A stretch of 64,000 bases of DNA from Pyricularia pennisetigena (lineage: Eukaryota; Ascomycota; Sordariomycetes; Magnaporthales; Pyriculariaceae). This document shows positions 1-11,391 of the stretch, in pieces (the stretch's first letter is position 1; each line of letters opens with the position of its first letter). The translations under genes were made by a program, and so were the position numbers. Below the pieces are notes generated by a model. The model saw only the letters and a program-made list of their open reading frames with translations, did no database searches and was not told the DNA's origin. The DNA is taken from contig NC_043741.1 of the NCBI RefSeq assembly GCF_004337985.1, forward strand, positions 6,210,417 through 6,274,416. The letters are read 5' to 3'.

Positions 1-3000
1 GAGCTGGCCTTGATAGTAATTTCCAGCAGGTTGGCCAAGAGCATATATGATTGAGCGACCGGCCCACCGTTGGGGTCTACCTTCAGCTCTATTGACTGTA
101 TCCACGGTAGGATGACAGCAACCATGTTTCTTTGCGCTCCGGATTCGAGGTCTTTGAAATACAGCGAAAGCTGCGAGAAGAAGTAAAACGCCAACTCCGT
201 GTACTGCTTGGAGAGACGCTCCGAGATCTTATACTGGGCAAGCTTATAGACTGCCTTGGTCTTGTCAGAGATGCTGATATCAAAGTCTTGGATTTTGGAG
301 GACCGCGGTGGCTGCTGCCGTTCCTCAAGAGCCCTGAGGATCCGAGCTGATTTTATCCGTATGTCGCTCTGGTCGTTCCCAAGAGTGAAGAGACACAAGG
401 GCAGCAGCTTCCAGAAAGACGCCGGATACTCGGGATACTCCAGGAGCACCTCGGTGGTGACGCTGAAGTAGCTTTCTAGTACCTTGGGGACATTTGCCAG
501 GTAGCAACGCATGATGCAGTGTTCCAGCAGGTACGGGTACTCCTGGTTGTGGACGAGGAGATTTTTCAGGGCTCGCCTACCCGTGACTTTCATGCGGTCG
601 TTGCCAGTGGTAAAAATTGACTCGATCCAGTTGAGCATCCGCCTGAGGTCGAACTGGAGGGACACGCCACTTTCGGTAGTGACACTAATGGGCCCCCCGC
701 AAAGCGCTGCCATTGCACTAAGTGCTGCTGTCCTGAGGTTTCTCTTCTCTATCTCCATTGCGGCAGTCAGGGTACCGCGCTCCCCGGCAGACTGTTGTTC
801 TATCACGGATTGCCGCATGGTGTCTTCACGATGTCGGATTTGGTTGTGGTTGGGGGAAAACCCACACCAATCTTCCATCAGTGCAAACGCGGATTTACGA
901 GCCTCGAAAGTCATCCAACGGGACGGATCCTTGGTCCTTTTGATGCCTTCGTAAATCTCCTCCACCAAGCCACAGTAGTGACGCCGCAACTTTTGAAACT
1001 CCCAGTCCATCTGAACCTCTCCATCCATCAAGAACAATTTCAAGTCCTTGGAATACGCAACCAGGTTACTAATTATCCAGTCATCCTGGATTACCGAAGG
1101 ATCCTTGAGAAAGTGAGAGGTGAGCTTGTAGACGTGGGTTATTTCGGTCCTAAGCAAATCCATCCTGCGGTTGCGACGAGGACTGCTGTTGGTACGCTGA
1201 TGAATGCGAGCCCTGGCTTCGTCATTACATCGTGAGACGTGCCCCTGAAGCTCTTCCAGGAGTGTGCGGTAGATATTGATGTTGATCGATCCCATCGCCA
1301 CGACGACGGCCTCCCTGACAGAGGCAGAGCTCACAGACAAAAGCGGGTTCAGGTATTTGAAGAGAGTACGAGCCGTAACAATCTTGTCTGCTGATAAAGA
1401 CTTGTTATTGGAGCCCTTTCGCCCGTGCTGGGCTGCCTGGGGCGGTGGCGGCGGCTTCGGCTGTTGGGGGCTACCAGGATCCGCCATTGTAGTGCAGGCA
1501 AAAACAAGATAAAGCTTCCACTGCTCGACCAACAGCTCAGGCTGTGTCGTCGGCGTCCTCCCCGTCAGACGGGCGCTTCCGGGATCTGACCCGTAGTAGA
1601 GCCCTCTGGAGGGCTCAGAAATGATGGTTATAGCTTTGTACATCTGCAATATCCTGTTGCAAATCAAGTCTCGGCCGATCGTAATGGTGAAAGGGCATCG
1701 ATCATAAGCTACCCTGATAAGATGTGGGAACACCTTGAACCAGAGAGTGGTGTCGTAGGAAACGTCGCTAGCACAAAGAGTAATCAGGCCTTGGCTGTTG
1801 TTGTCTTGCATCCCTCTTTGCAACCTGCTCCGCTCTGCGACTGACAGATGGTCATCGTTAAAAGTCATGACCTGAACGTAGTCTTTCTCCAGAACATCTA
1901 TCAATCTCACGGCTTCCTTCTCATCGTCACTTTCCGCTTTCCCAAGGGCTATGTCAAACTCCTTGATGAGACGAAGCACTGTTATGGCGAAATACCGGAC
2001 TCTGCGCGATTGCGAGCAGAGGAAGAAAAGTCCATGCGCCTCTGCTTGATCAACTTCAGCCCATATGCTGGACAAGTCTAATTTCATGCCTCTCTTGTCG
2101 GAGGCATTTGTGTCCCCAACTGAGCCCGTTGCTTCTTTCGTCTTGTGTCGAATCTCCTCAATCCATATGTGCAACAACTCGACGTATAATCTCAGAGTGT
2201 TCTCAATGTGTGCAGCCCCCAACATGCCGCCGTCAGACATGGTAGAGTATCGATCGTCGAAATTGAAGATAAACCGAGAGAACCCCATCGTGACTTGTTG
2301 GGCATGTGACTGGCGAGCTATGGCCTTCAGGGATAGAGCCGATGACTCTGCAATGTTGGATTGTACATGGGCAGTTCCAGTGCACAACAGATTAATCAGT
2401 GAGTTGAAGGGGATGTCGGGAGACAGACAGCGGGGCAACGCCTGAACGGCCACGTGTAGCAGCTCGTAGAAGGCTTGCTTCTGATCTGTGGGGTTTTGGT
2501 GCTCGTCGCGGCGGAAGTTGAAGGTGTCCGCGATAGGCGTTTTAGGGGTAGGCGAATTGAACTTTTCGTCAAGGGCGGCCTGACCTCCAAAGGTGTTGTC
2601 GCACATTATAGTAATCTTGCCCAAGATTTGGCAAAACCTGGTGTAATACTCCTTCACAGATTCGCTAAGGGTAGAAGTCAGCACGCGGCGCGCAAGACCC
2701 TCGTCCTCCACTCCATCTAGGGAACCTCCAGGAGTCAGTGGGCTTGACGAGCCGTTGACTGTCGGTGTTTGCGGGGCACGTTCAGGCACCGATGGTATCG
2801 GGTACTGTTGAGGGAACGGTGGCCTTCCCTGGTCTCCCTTCTCGAGATCCGCCATCACGGCCAAAAATGCTCGGATTCCGATGACAACCTTGTCTGGTTC
2901 CAAGCTATCCACCTTGAGCTCCCTGTTGGTTGCGAAAAGGTCTGCGTTTATTAGAGGAAATATTATTGTTTTGAAACAGAACTCTGGTAGCTTGAAGCCG

Positions 3001-5185
3001 ATGATTCTGATGATCTGTATTAGGGGCTCGGACACAGTTGGGTCCGCAGAGTTGATTGTGCGTTTTGCAGTTGGGAGCACCAGCTTAAGGACCTCATCCA
3101 ACTTGCGTACGGTTGAGGCTGGGGATTCATTGGTGCGGTAGAGATACGTCCAAACAAGTCTGGACACGACCTGCAGACATAGTGGCTTGGAGAATCGGTC
3201 TTTGAGCTTCGGTTGCAGCGGGTATACCAACTGGAGCCACTGGCTAGAGAACGTCTCGGGCGACGAGACACAGAGCATCGTTGCCGTCAGGGGGAAAGAG
3301 CAGTACCAATGGCGTGGCTTGACAAACATTTGCGCGAGTCGGGGACCAGTGTTGCTCAAGACCTCGGCCCATTGGGGTTTGGTGAACTGGCTATTTGTTG
3401 CCTTGCCGGCAATGGGCAGCAAGAGCATCTCCAAGACTTGGCAGAAGGATGACTTAATCTTTTGGCCATGCGACCTTGCAAACAACCTGCCAAGCGCGCT
3501 CATAAATTCGCATGACCTTTCCCAGGCATCGTCGGGCGTCAACGCAAGCCTCAAATGCTTCATCCCCCCGAGGACGAGCTCTATCCTTCCCTCTGTCTCC
3601 TCGCGCGAGGGCAAGGCGGATCCTCTCGATCCAAGTTCCTGCAGGGAACGTTCCAGATCCTGGATGAAGCGATTTGTCACGCTTGTGAAGTTTATTTCGC
3701 TCATGACGCCGAGAAGTTGGGCGAAAATGTTCCAGTTTGCAAGCTTGAGAGGAGATTCTATAAGCTGCTCAGGATCGGCAACTTTGAGTTGACTGAAGAT
3801 AATGTCTTCCAGCTTGTCTTCCATTTCAGGGGTGATCAGACTCAAGCTGCTTTGGCTGATCACCTCGAGGAGAACACGGCAGAGCAGATATGTGGAGACG
3901 CTTGACCGTCTTTCTGTTTGCACAACATATTCCTGCTTCGCCGCGAGAGGCGATGGTGACATGGAGCCGTTCTGATCTTGAGGATTAGTGCCTGACATCA
4001 GCTGCAGTGGCTCTGTGTTTCTCCTCAAGAGAGGACCACTAGGCGGTACGGCTTTGGACATTTGCAGCTGCTTGCGCGCCTCGCTCGCCGCATCGCTTTT
4101 GCTCTTCCTCCATAACATCATCGAGTCGATCAAAGGTTTTGGCTTCTGTCGGGCGATGTGGCCCAACGCAGCGATCAGCCGATCAAAGGATTCGTCGGCC
4201 CCAGGTCCGCATATTTGTTCAACCTGGGGCTCGGGCTCGGGCGGCGGTGTGATGCATTCGTTCAGTTTCTCTTCCGCGTGTGCAATGAACTGGGTAGGAA
4301 AGTGTACGTGAGAACATGTTAGTCTTGGAAACCTTTCTCTAGGTCTTGCATTGTGATGAGGCCAAGCCATCTGATGCGAACGAGTACTGGGACACCTTAC
4401 AGAAGTGAACAGCACATGCATAGCGTAACCCCCTACAGTCTTTTGCTCCTCTTTGTGGTGCCTTGACGAGTGGGACGGATTTGGAGCGTGATCCCTCCTC
4501 GTCTTGCCGCTGTGCATTCGTCTTGGCGTAGGCGCATGACCAGTAGTATCCGTGGCAGTCGACGATCTCTCGGTGCCGACGGGACTGTTCACTAGAGTGG
4601 ACCCGGTCGATGCGGCAGTCGGGGGCCTCGAACCCAACGACGAGTCGATATCGGACGTCGAAACGGCATACGCATGCATATCGGGCCGGTCTAGAGTTAA
4701 TGACGCACCCGCAGCGGCAATAATCTGGGGGCTCAGTGGGCTTGACACAGAGCTGGCGTGGCTTCCATTCCTAGAATGTTGTATACCGTGGACTATCGAG
4801 GTCTGGCGGTGGTGGCCGTATGCGGCAGCTTTCGGATCAATGGCCCTCTCGATTATGCCTCCAATGCCGGTAGCCGATCGCACGGCAGAAGCATGGGCTC
4901 GTGGAGAGACAACGGAGGAGGCCGCCGAGGAGGAGGGCCCGGCGGGTTGTTGCGTTTGTGGCGACGAGAGTGGTAGCTGGGCAGTGATCTTTTCGATGGA
5001 CGAGTCTCGTGAATGGGTAACGAGGCGGCGGTTCGGAGGAAATTCAAAGGCAAGTGGCCTTAGTGTCTTGCCCAAATCTTCATAGCTATCGTACTCTTCG
5101 TTTTCCTCGTCAAGTCGCGTCACGGTTCGGGACGTGAAATTAGGCGAGGGGCTGGGCGCATGGTCTGGCAGCGACTGGGACGGAG
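1..5185 (-). CDS. TAO3: Cell morphogenesis scaffold, Furry/Mor2/Tao3 (PAG1) family, partial at both ends
   Basis: Two exons are visible: 5185-4401 and 4289-1, joined in phase 0 across a 111-nt intron with donor GTAAGG, branch CTAAC and acceptor CAG. Exon 2 is open for 1429 codons and runs off the left edge, so the C-terminal part is missing. The first ~260 residues are Ser/Pro-rich and look disordered. Then comes the conserved family start (FIAHAEEKLNEC, then SFDRLIAALGHIARQKPKP) and a long helical-repeat region (PLKLANWNIFAQLLGVMSEI, WKLYLVFACTTMADPGSP). The family is a very large scaffold (about 2300-2400 residues) of the RAM/MOR pathway, supporting the NDR kinase Cbk1/Orb6 in polarised growth and septation. 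The beginning of the protein is unresolved: the 5185 edge looks like an acceptor (branch CTAAC, then TTACGCAG) and in-frame stops lie just upstream, so at least one short 5' exon is expected between 5190 and about 5700. The family call is confident. Confidence 0.9.
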
Positions 5186-5632
5186 CTGCGTAATAAGCCA
5201 AGACAAAATTACTCCAAGTTAGTTATTTTAGGCCCCTGGTTTTTTTAGCTCCTAGGTAGGTAAGTTAAGGGAGGCAGATGGTTTTGTCGCGTCGTGGGCA
5301 CGTCGCCTCCAAGGTATAACGAGAAAGGGTCTGGGTGGTGTGGTAGGTATCAATCAGATGGATGCGAAGTCGGCACGGGCTCCTTTCATCTGGTTTTTTC
5401 GATCCAGGTAAAGCCGACATACAACAGACAAGCTGCTAATAGCAACTTGACACGGGACGGGATCCACGAGGCATGTTGGTGGTGCCGCTAGACCACAGCT
5501 TCAATAATGCTCCGTTCCCTTCGCACATCCCTCCGGCTTTCTCCCTTTGCTCACCCCCACCAGGGCTAGACGCTGCTTGTTGAAACACTTGCTTCCCACC
5601 CGCTGCGGCTACAGACAGGCAGTCGGTCTGAC

Positions 5633-5662
5633 AGCTGGGGCTGGAGCTGGAGCTGGAGCTGA
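5633..5662. repeat. Hexamer tandem repeat (AGCTGG)n
   Basis: About five tandem units of AGCTGG with one variant (GGCTGG) lie in the presumed leader or promoter of the TAO3 gene. In the leftward direction the repeat reads as CCAGCT units. No function is inferred. Confidence 0.75.
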
Positions 5663-6063
5663 GGACTGGATCCAACCCAATGCAATGCAATCAATCAATC
5701 CTGCCCGGTTTGTTCCTCCAAATTCATACCAAGTATGTACGGTATCACATAGGGTCAGGTTTGAAGAGTGGAGGAAAATGACATGAATAATCAAATGGAT
5801 GGAATTTTTGGGAGAATCAACCTACCCATTTTCAAGAGGGGCTTGGAACTCCCTCACATGGTCCAGTGTCTGATTGAAGCTGTCGAAACTGCTGATGCAG
5901 CACAGTTACGTCGCATGCAGCCTGCAGCGATGTCGGTGGTTGAGGAAGTGGTTGGCAAAGGAAAGAATCAGGAAGGTAAGATAGGAGGTAGGTAAAGTGG
6001 TAGGTACGTGGGTACGTAGGTCGGTCGGTCGGTATTCAAAATATTACACAAATGTTAATGCCT

Positions 6064-6118
6064 TGCTTGCTTTTGACAGCTAGCTACGAGGCTAGCTGTT
6101 GTAAGGGGCAGGCAAGCA
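6064..6118. other. Inverted repeat / possible hairpin
   Basis: ACAGCTAGC (6076-6084) pairs perfectly with GCTAGCTGT (6091-6099) around a 6-nt loop. An outer pair, TGCTTGC (6064-6070) with GCAAGCA (6112-6118), adds a second stem. It is intergenic, with no gene signal around it. Confidence 0.6.
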
Positions 6119-8360
6119 GTCAGCCAAAAGCATCAATAGTTTCGGTCATTTTTTTTTTTTTCACGACAGGATGGCAGTTATTTGATTTTAGCCTAGACTG
6201 TTTTTTTTTTTTTTTTCAATGATGGCAAAGGCGCAATGCTATCTGCTCGGCAGTCTCCTCTCCTTTTGGGTTTTGGTACCTTCAACTGGCTTGGCTGGGT
6301 CCTTGTCGGCTCCGTACCTTCTCCTTTTGCAAGGGCCTTGAGAAGAATCCAGCCTATCAGAATGCTATTCCCAGTGTGTTGGGAGCGGGGTGGGTAAAAG
6401 GGTCCTGGACAATCAATCTATGGAATAGAATTAATCTCGACGTTCAGGGAGGCTGGACCACCCAGCCAGGAGCCCCGTTCAAATTCCATGCCACAACGGG
6501 GGTGCATGACACTCACGAGATAATGTCATCAAAGCCGACAGTTTGAATACGTGTGTAATACTAGGTACAACGTCAGGGGTTATTAACCTACAGGCGTGCA
6601 TGCCTGGATCTTGGTTATTAACCTACCTTACCTATGAAGTCAGAGCAGACAAGTCATGATCTAGAGTCTAGTCAGCCACAGCAATAGCCCCGAACATTTT
6701 CGTTCAGCCACACCTTGGTGGGGGAGAGCTACCTTATCTACATAGTACAGGAGGATTTCGTCAAACCAAGCAGAGAAGCAAAGGTTTCAAGTCGGGGAAC
6801 TATCTCATTGATCGAGGGCATAAGTCCAGGCTTCGCTGGCTACAAACATTGCACTGATTCATACTAGGTACTGTTTCTTGGTCAATCAACCAACATTTTA
6901 TGTAGAAGGTAGCTGGTATATCATAAGTACAGCAGATTGTTAAATTTGGTTGGGAGCAATATCGATGCAATCAAAGCCTTTTCGTGCGTGCATACCTAGT
7001 CGAAGGCACCTAGGTACCACTAAATGATTACCCAGGCAGGGTCCATTATGGAGTAAGAGGTGAATTCAAGGTTGCTAGCCGATTACCTTATGCAGCTGAG
7101 CTGCCTGCTGACAGTAAGATGAAGAAAATCTTACTCCCGAGCGTGCCGTCCATATCTCAATGTATATGTCCCGAGTGTGTACTACCCATGCTGGCCCTTA
7201 GTCAGCCATGATAATTTTGTTTCGCTTCTTTCCTTTTTACAGGACGTTCTTTGGTAAATACAGAAAGCACTAAAAGACAGGCACGTTGGATGGCATTTTG
7301 TCTGTTCGCATTTCTGTGCGCCCAGTGCCCGCACCAACGCTCCGTCCGGCAGGCACAACACACATCCCATCCCACACACGCATGTGAAAGTTTTCAAGTC
7401 TAAAGTTGCTTTCAACACTAAGTTATCCTGATTGGCTTTAGATCTACTCCACAGTATGGTAATCGGTCCAGGCCTACCCGCATTGGTATATCGAATTCTA
7501 TCTATTTCCAACTGGTACGGACTTGGTAGAGCAGAAATTGCCATAGTTGAGCAGTGACTTCTTCAAATCCAGTCGTGTGCATCGACTATAGCTTCCCCAG
7601 TCCTGATTTACGGTACTGAAATCAGGCCGATGACTCGAGTAGCGACGCGGAGGAATTTCCGAAGCCCGACGGACTAAGTGTAATTCCTGTCCTCCACTGT
7701 CTTACGGGGTGTTGATTGAACTGGTTTGCGCGAGAAACCGTTCATCGGGGTGAATTCGGAGCGGGAAGCCGGGAACAACCCCAGTCCGACCGCAACTCCC
7801 GACATTTTTAAAGCCAGCCAGTGTCGTATTAGATAGCTCTTGGTAGTTCTAGACTAGTCGCTTCACCATCTCACTTTTTTTTCTTCCAAGCTGTGCAGCG
7901 TTAAATTCAGCCGCAAATTCACTCCTCACGCTGATTTTTTTTTTTTTTCGATCCTGATCTACGCTCAGGCAGTCAACGTACGACTTCCCCATTCACTCTT
8001 CAGACGAATCACACAGTATTAGCAGTAGTCTAAGACTCGTGCATCGAAGGTATAACCAACAGATCGGTAGCGAGTCGCGACTTTAGTGGCCTTTTTTTTT
8101 TTGTCGTGCAGCACCGACGCTCATTGTATCGGCGATCTGTCCCGTCCCACCTTCCCCTCCAAATCAAGTCAAAGCTCTCGTCAAGTGTTCCACAACAACA
8201 TCTACAGGACGACCCAGAGCACGCTTTTCGTACCCGGTGTATAGCAAACCACATTTCAAGCTCATACTCGTCAAATTGCTCTCTCCATTTTCGCTGTTTG
8301 ATTTTCTTACATCCGCACACCAATCGGCGTTGGCCCGCTTCGACCAGAGAGCTCGACAAA

Positions 8361-10570
8361 ATGGCCGAACTCGACACTCTGGACATCGTTGTCCTGGGCC
8401 TGATCCTTTGCGGCACCATTGCTTATTTCACCAAGGGCAAATACTGGGGGGTAGTTAAGGACCCCTATGCAACTTCATTCGCCAACGCAAATGGACCCAA
8501 GGCAGGCAAGACGAGAAACATTGTGGAGAAGATGGAGGAGACGGGCAAGAATTGTGTCATCTTCTACGGCTCACAGACAGGGACAGCCGAGGATTATGCC
8601 TCCAGGCTTGCAAAGGAGGGCAAGAGCCGCTTCGGACTCGAGACAATGGTTGCCGATCTTGAGGACTACGACTTCGACAACCTGGACGCCGTCCCGAGCG
8701 ACAAGATAGTCATGTTTGTTCTCGCCACCTACGGAGAGGGCGAGCCTACCGACAACGCCGTGGACTTTTACGAGTTCATCACCGGCGAAGATGTCTCGTT
8801 TTCCGAGGGCAACACCCCGCCTCTTGACAACCTAAACTACGTCGCTTTCGGTCTCGGCAACAACACCTATGAGCACTACAACTCTATGGTACGCAACGTC
8901 AACAAGGCCTTAGAGAAGCTTGGTGCGCACCGCATTGGCGACGCAGGAGAGGGCGACGACGGCGCTGGCACAATGGAGGAGGACTTCCTGGCCTGGAAGG
9001 ACCCCATGTGGGCCGCCCTCGCTGAAAAGATGGGCCTTGAAGAGCGCGAGGCCGTCTATGAGCCCATATTCAGCGTGACTGAGCGCGAGGAACTTACGGC
9101 CGAATCCCCGGAAGTCTATCTCGGCGAGCCCAACAAGATGCACCTGGAGGGCACCGCCAAGGGACCTTTCAACGCTCATAACCCGTACATCGCCCCCATT
9201 GTTAACTCGTACGAGCTCTTCAACGTCAAGGACCGCAATTGTTTGCACATCGACGTCGACGTCAGTGGCTCCAACCTTACGTACCAGACTGGTGACCACA
9301 TCGCAATCTGGCCTATCAACCCAGGCGAGGAGGTTGACCGCTTCCTTGACGTGGTTGGGCTTTCGGACAAGCGTGACACAGTAATCAGCGTCAAGCCTCT
9401 CGAGCCAACAGCAAAGGTTCCCTTCCCTGCACCTACCACGTACGATGCCATTGTCCGCTACCACATGGAAATATGTGCTCCGGTCTCGCGTCAGTTCCTT
9501 GCCACACTGGCTGCCTTTGCGCCTGATGAGGAAAGCAAGGCGGAGATGACTAAGCTCGGCGGTGACAAGGACTATTTCTCTGCCAAGATCAGCAAGCACT
9601 ACCTCAACATCGCACGAGTACTTCACAATGTTGGTAAGGGCAAGAAATGGAACAACATTCCTTTCTCCGCCTTCATCGAAGGTATTACAAAGTTGCAGCC
9701 CAGGTACTACTCGATTTCGTCCTCCTCGATGGTTCAGCCCAAGGTCATCTCCATTACTGCTGTAGTGGAAAAGCAGGAGATTCCCGGTCGCGACGATCCA
9801 TTCCGCGGTGTTGCTACCAACTACCTTTTGGCCCTCAAGCAGAAGCAAAACGGAGAGCCCGATCCAGAGCCATTTGGTCGCACCTTTGCGCTCGAGGGAC
9901 CCAGAAACAAGTACGATGGAGTTCGGGTTCCCGTACACATTCGCCATTCCAACTTTAAGCTCCCCTCCGACTCAACGAAGCCCATCATCCTCGTTGGACC
10001 GGGAACCGGTGTGGCTCCGATGAGGGCCTTTGTTCAGGAACGCGCCAAGCAAGCCGAAAAGGGCGAAGAGGTTGGGAAGACGATATTGTTCTTTGGCTGC
10101 CGAAAGCCTAATGAGGACTTTTTGTACAAGGACGAGTGGGAGGTAAGTGTGATTTCCTCATAGCGCATGAAAATTTTGCTTCAGTGCATACTGACACAAG
10201 CTTTGATCTTATAAAGGAATACAAAAATATCTTGGGCGACAAGTTTGAGCTTGTCACCGCTTTTTCAAGGGAAGGTCCCAAGAAAGTCTACGTCCAGCAC
10301 CGTTTGAAGGAGAGGTCTCAAGAGATCAACGACCTATTGACTAAGAAGGCTTACATCTACGTCTGCGGTGATGCGGCCAACATGGCTCGCGAGGTCAACT
10401 CAGTTCTGGGACAGATAATAGCAGAGCAGCGTGGTATTCCAGAGGCCAAGGCTGAGGAAATCGTCAAGAACATGAGGGCGGCAAACCAGTACCAGGTAAG
10501 CAATGACACATCCCATCATCTTTCCGGCAGTTGACTGACTCGTTGATTATAGGAGGACGTCTGGTCCTGA
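8361..10570 (+). CDS. NCP1: NADPH-cytochrome P450 reductase
   Basis: Three exons, 8361-10142, 10217-10495 and 10553-10570, give 692 residues, the usual family length. The protein passes electrons from NADPH through FAD and FMN to microsomal P450s (for example CYP51 in ergosterol synthesis) and sits on the cytosolic face of the ER. The N terminus has a membrane anchor (about residues 9-24). The FMN domain has YGSQTGTAEDYA (about 69-80) and LATYGEGEPTDNA. The FAD site RYYSISSSS lies near 448 and the NADPH site GPGTGVAP near 546. The end DVWS carries the nearly invariant C-terminal Trp. Both introns (74 and 57 nt) have GTAAG donors and keep phase 0, and the last exon is only 18 nt. The start follows CAAA and is the first Met giving a standard N terminus; the frame is also open upstream, but that part reads as leader. 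Confidence 0.98.
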
Positions 10571-10792
10571 ATAGGATAACTAGTCAATACCTCGTCCCTA
10601 TCATCGTTGCCAACTCGGCCACTTCTCTGCTAAATTACGATGCATGATTTTGGGAGTTATAGAGAATTTCGGTATCTTTGTTGGATATCATCCACTCATA
10701 CTTACGTCTTAAGATTCCCAACCTGCTACGACTGAGCTGCTGGGCACTTCGGTAGCACTAAATAGATGGAACGGCTCTCACTTTAATATAAC

Positions 10793-10802
10793 AATAAATA
10801 AA
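10793..10802 (+). terminator. Overlapping AATAAA polyadenylation signals after CPR
   Basis: Two overlapping AATAAA hexamers (10793-10798 and 10797-10802) lie about 225 nt after the CPR stop codon in an AT-rich stretch. That fits a 3' end signal for the CPR transcript. No cleavage site can be seen from sequence alone. Confidence 0.45.
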
Positions 10803-11345
10803 GTCATATACTTGCTTTAGTTTGGACAGAGGTCATTTGTGTGTGCAAATGTCGGTTCCTTGGCTAGTTTCAACTCGTATCCTCACATGGTTGTTCTGGG
10901 CAAAGAGAAGCTTAGTGAAGATATTTCCGAGTTTAATGCATAGTCATCGTCGGAGTCTTGTTCATATGTGGGGAAACGTGGATCCAGGAAAAGCCGTCAA
11001 CATCTTATATCCTAGAAATCAATAGCGGCTCTTTGATGACTACTCCGTAATGCAATGACTTCTCAACCCTGTACTAGTAGGAGCCCATTCCTTCTAAAGT
11101 GTTGATGGTTCATCCGTAGCTCGCCACTTGTCACATTAATATAAGAACCGGAGTTGTCGATTCTCATGACAGAGCAACAAAGATTGCCACTCATGGCCAA
11201 GAGACTGGTGTGTATGCTTGGGCGTGCCAGGTTACTTGCTTCTCATCTGCGTATGAGTAACCATGCTATGTCCGGAAAGTGTGCAGCTTGGACCGCGGAA
11301 TTCAAGTTTGAGCGTATTCTCTTGTTCATCGGGCTGGCGAGGTCT

Positions 11346-11346
<1 letters not shown>

Positions 11347-11391
<45 letters not shown>
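11347..11391. repeat. Homopolymer T45
   Basis: An uninterrupted run of 45 T, followed by a CT-rich stretch, is the longest uninterrupted single-base run left intact in the window. Its exact length is likely to vary or be mis-assembled. Confidence 0.9.

Larger units (their letters stand above)
5186..8360. other. Divergent intergenic region, TAO3 / CPR
   Basis: This 3.2-kb stretch must hold the unidentified first exon and leader of the leftward TAO3 gene and the promoter and leader of the rightward CPR gene. I find no coding region I can support: the short open frames lack splice logic and recognisable protein. It contains poly-T runs (6150-6161, 6201-6216, 7937-7950, 8091-8102), a hexamer repeat, a hairpin, and several TAGGTAGGTA-like motifs (5251-5266, 5986-6000, 6617-6634, 7010-7017). 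The pyrimidine-rich 7870-8110 stretch is typical of a fungal core promoter or leader just before CPR. Confidence 0.6.

Noticed and set aside
8910..9947. 345-codon open frame antisense to CPR
   Set aside because: It lies entirely within the CPR coding exon on the opposite strand, has no recognisable domain, and its length follows from the codon bias of CPR.
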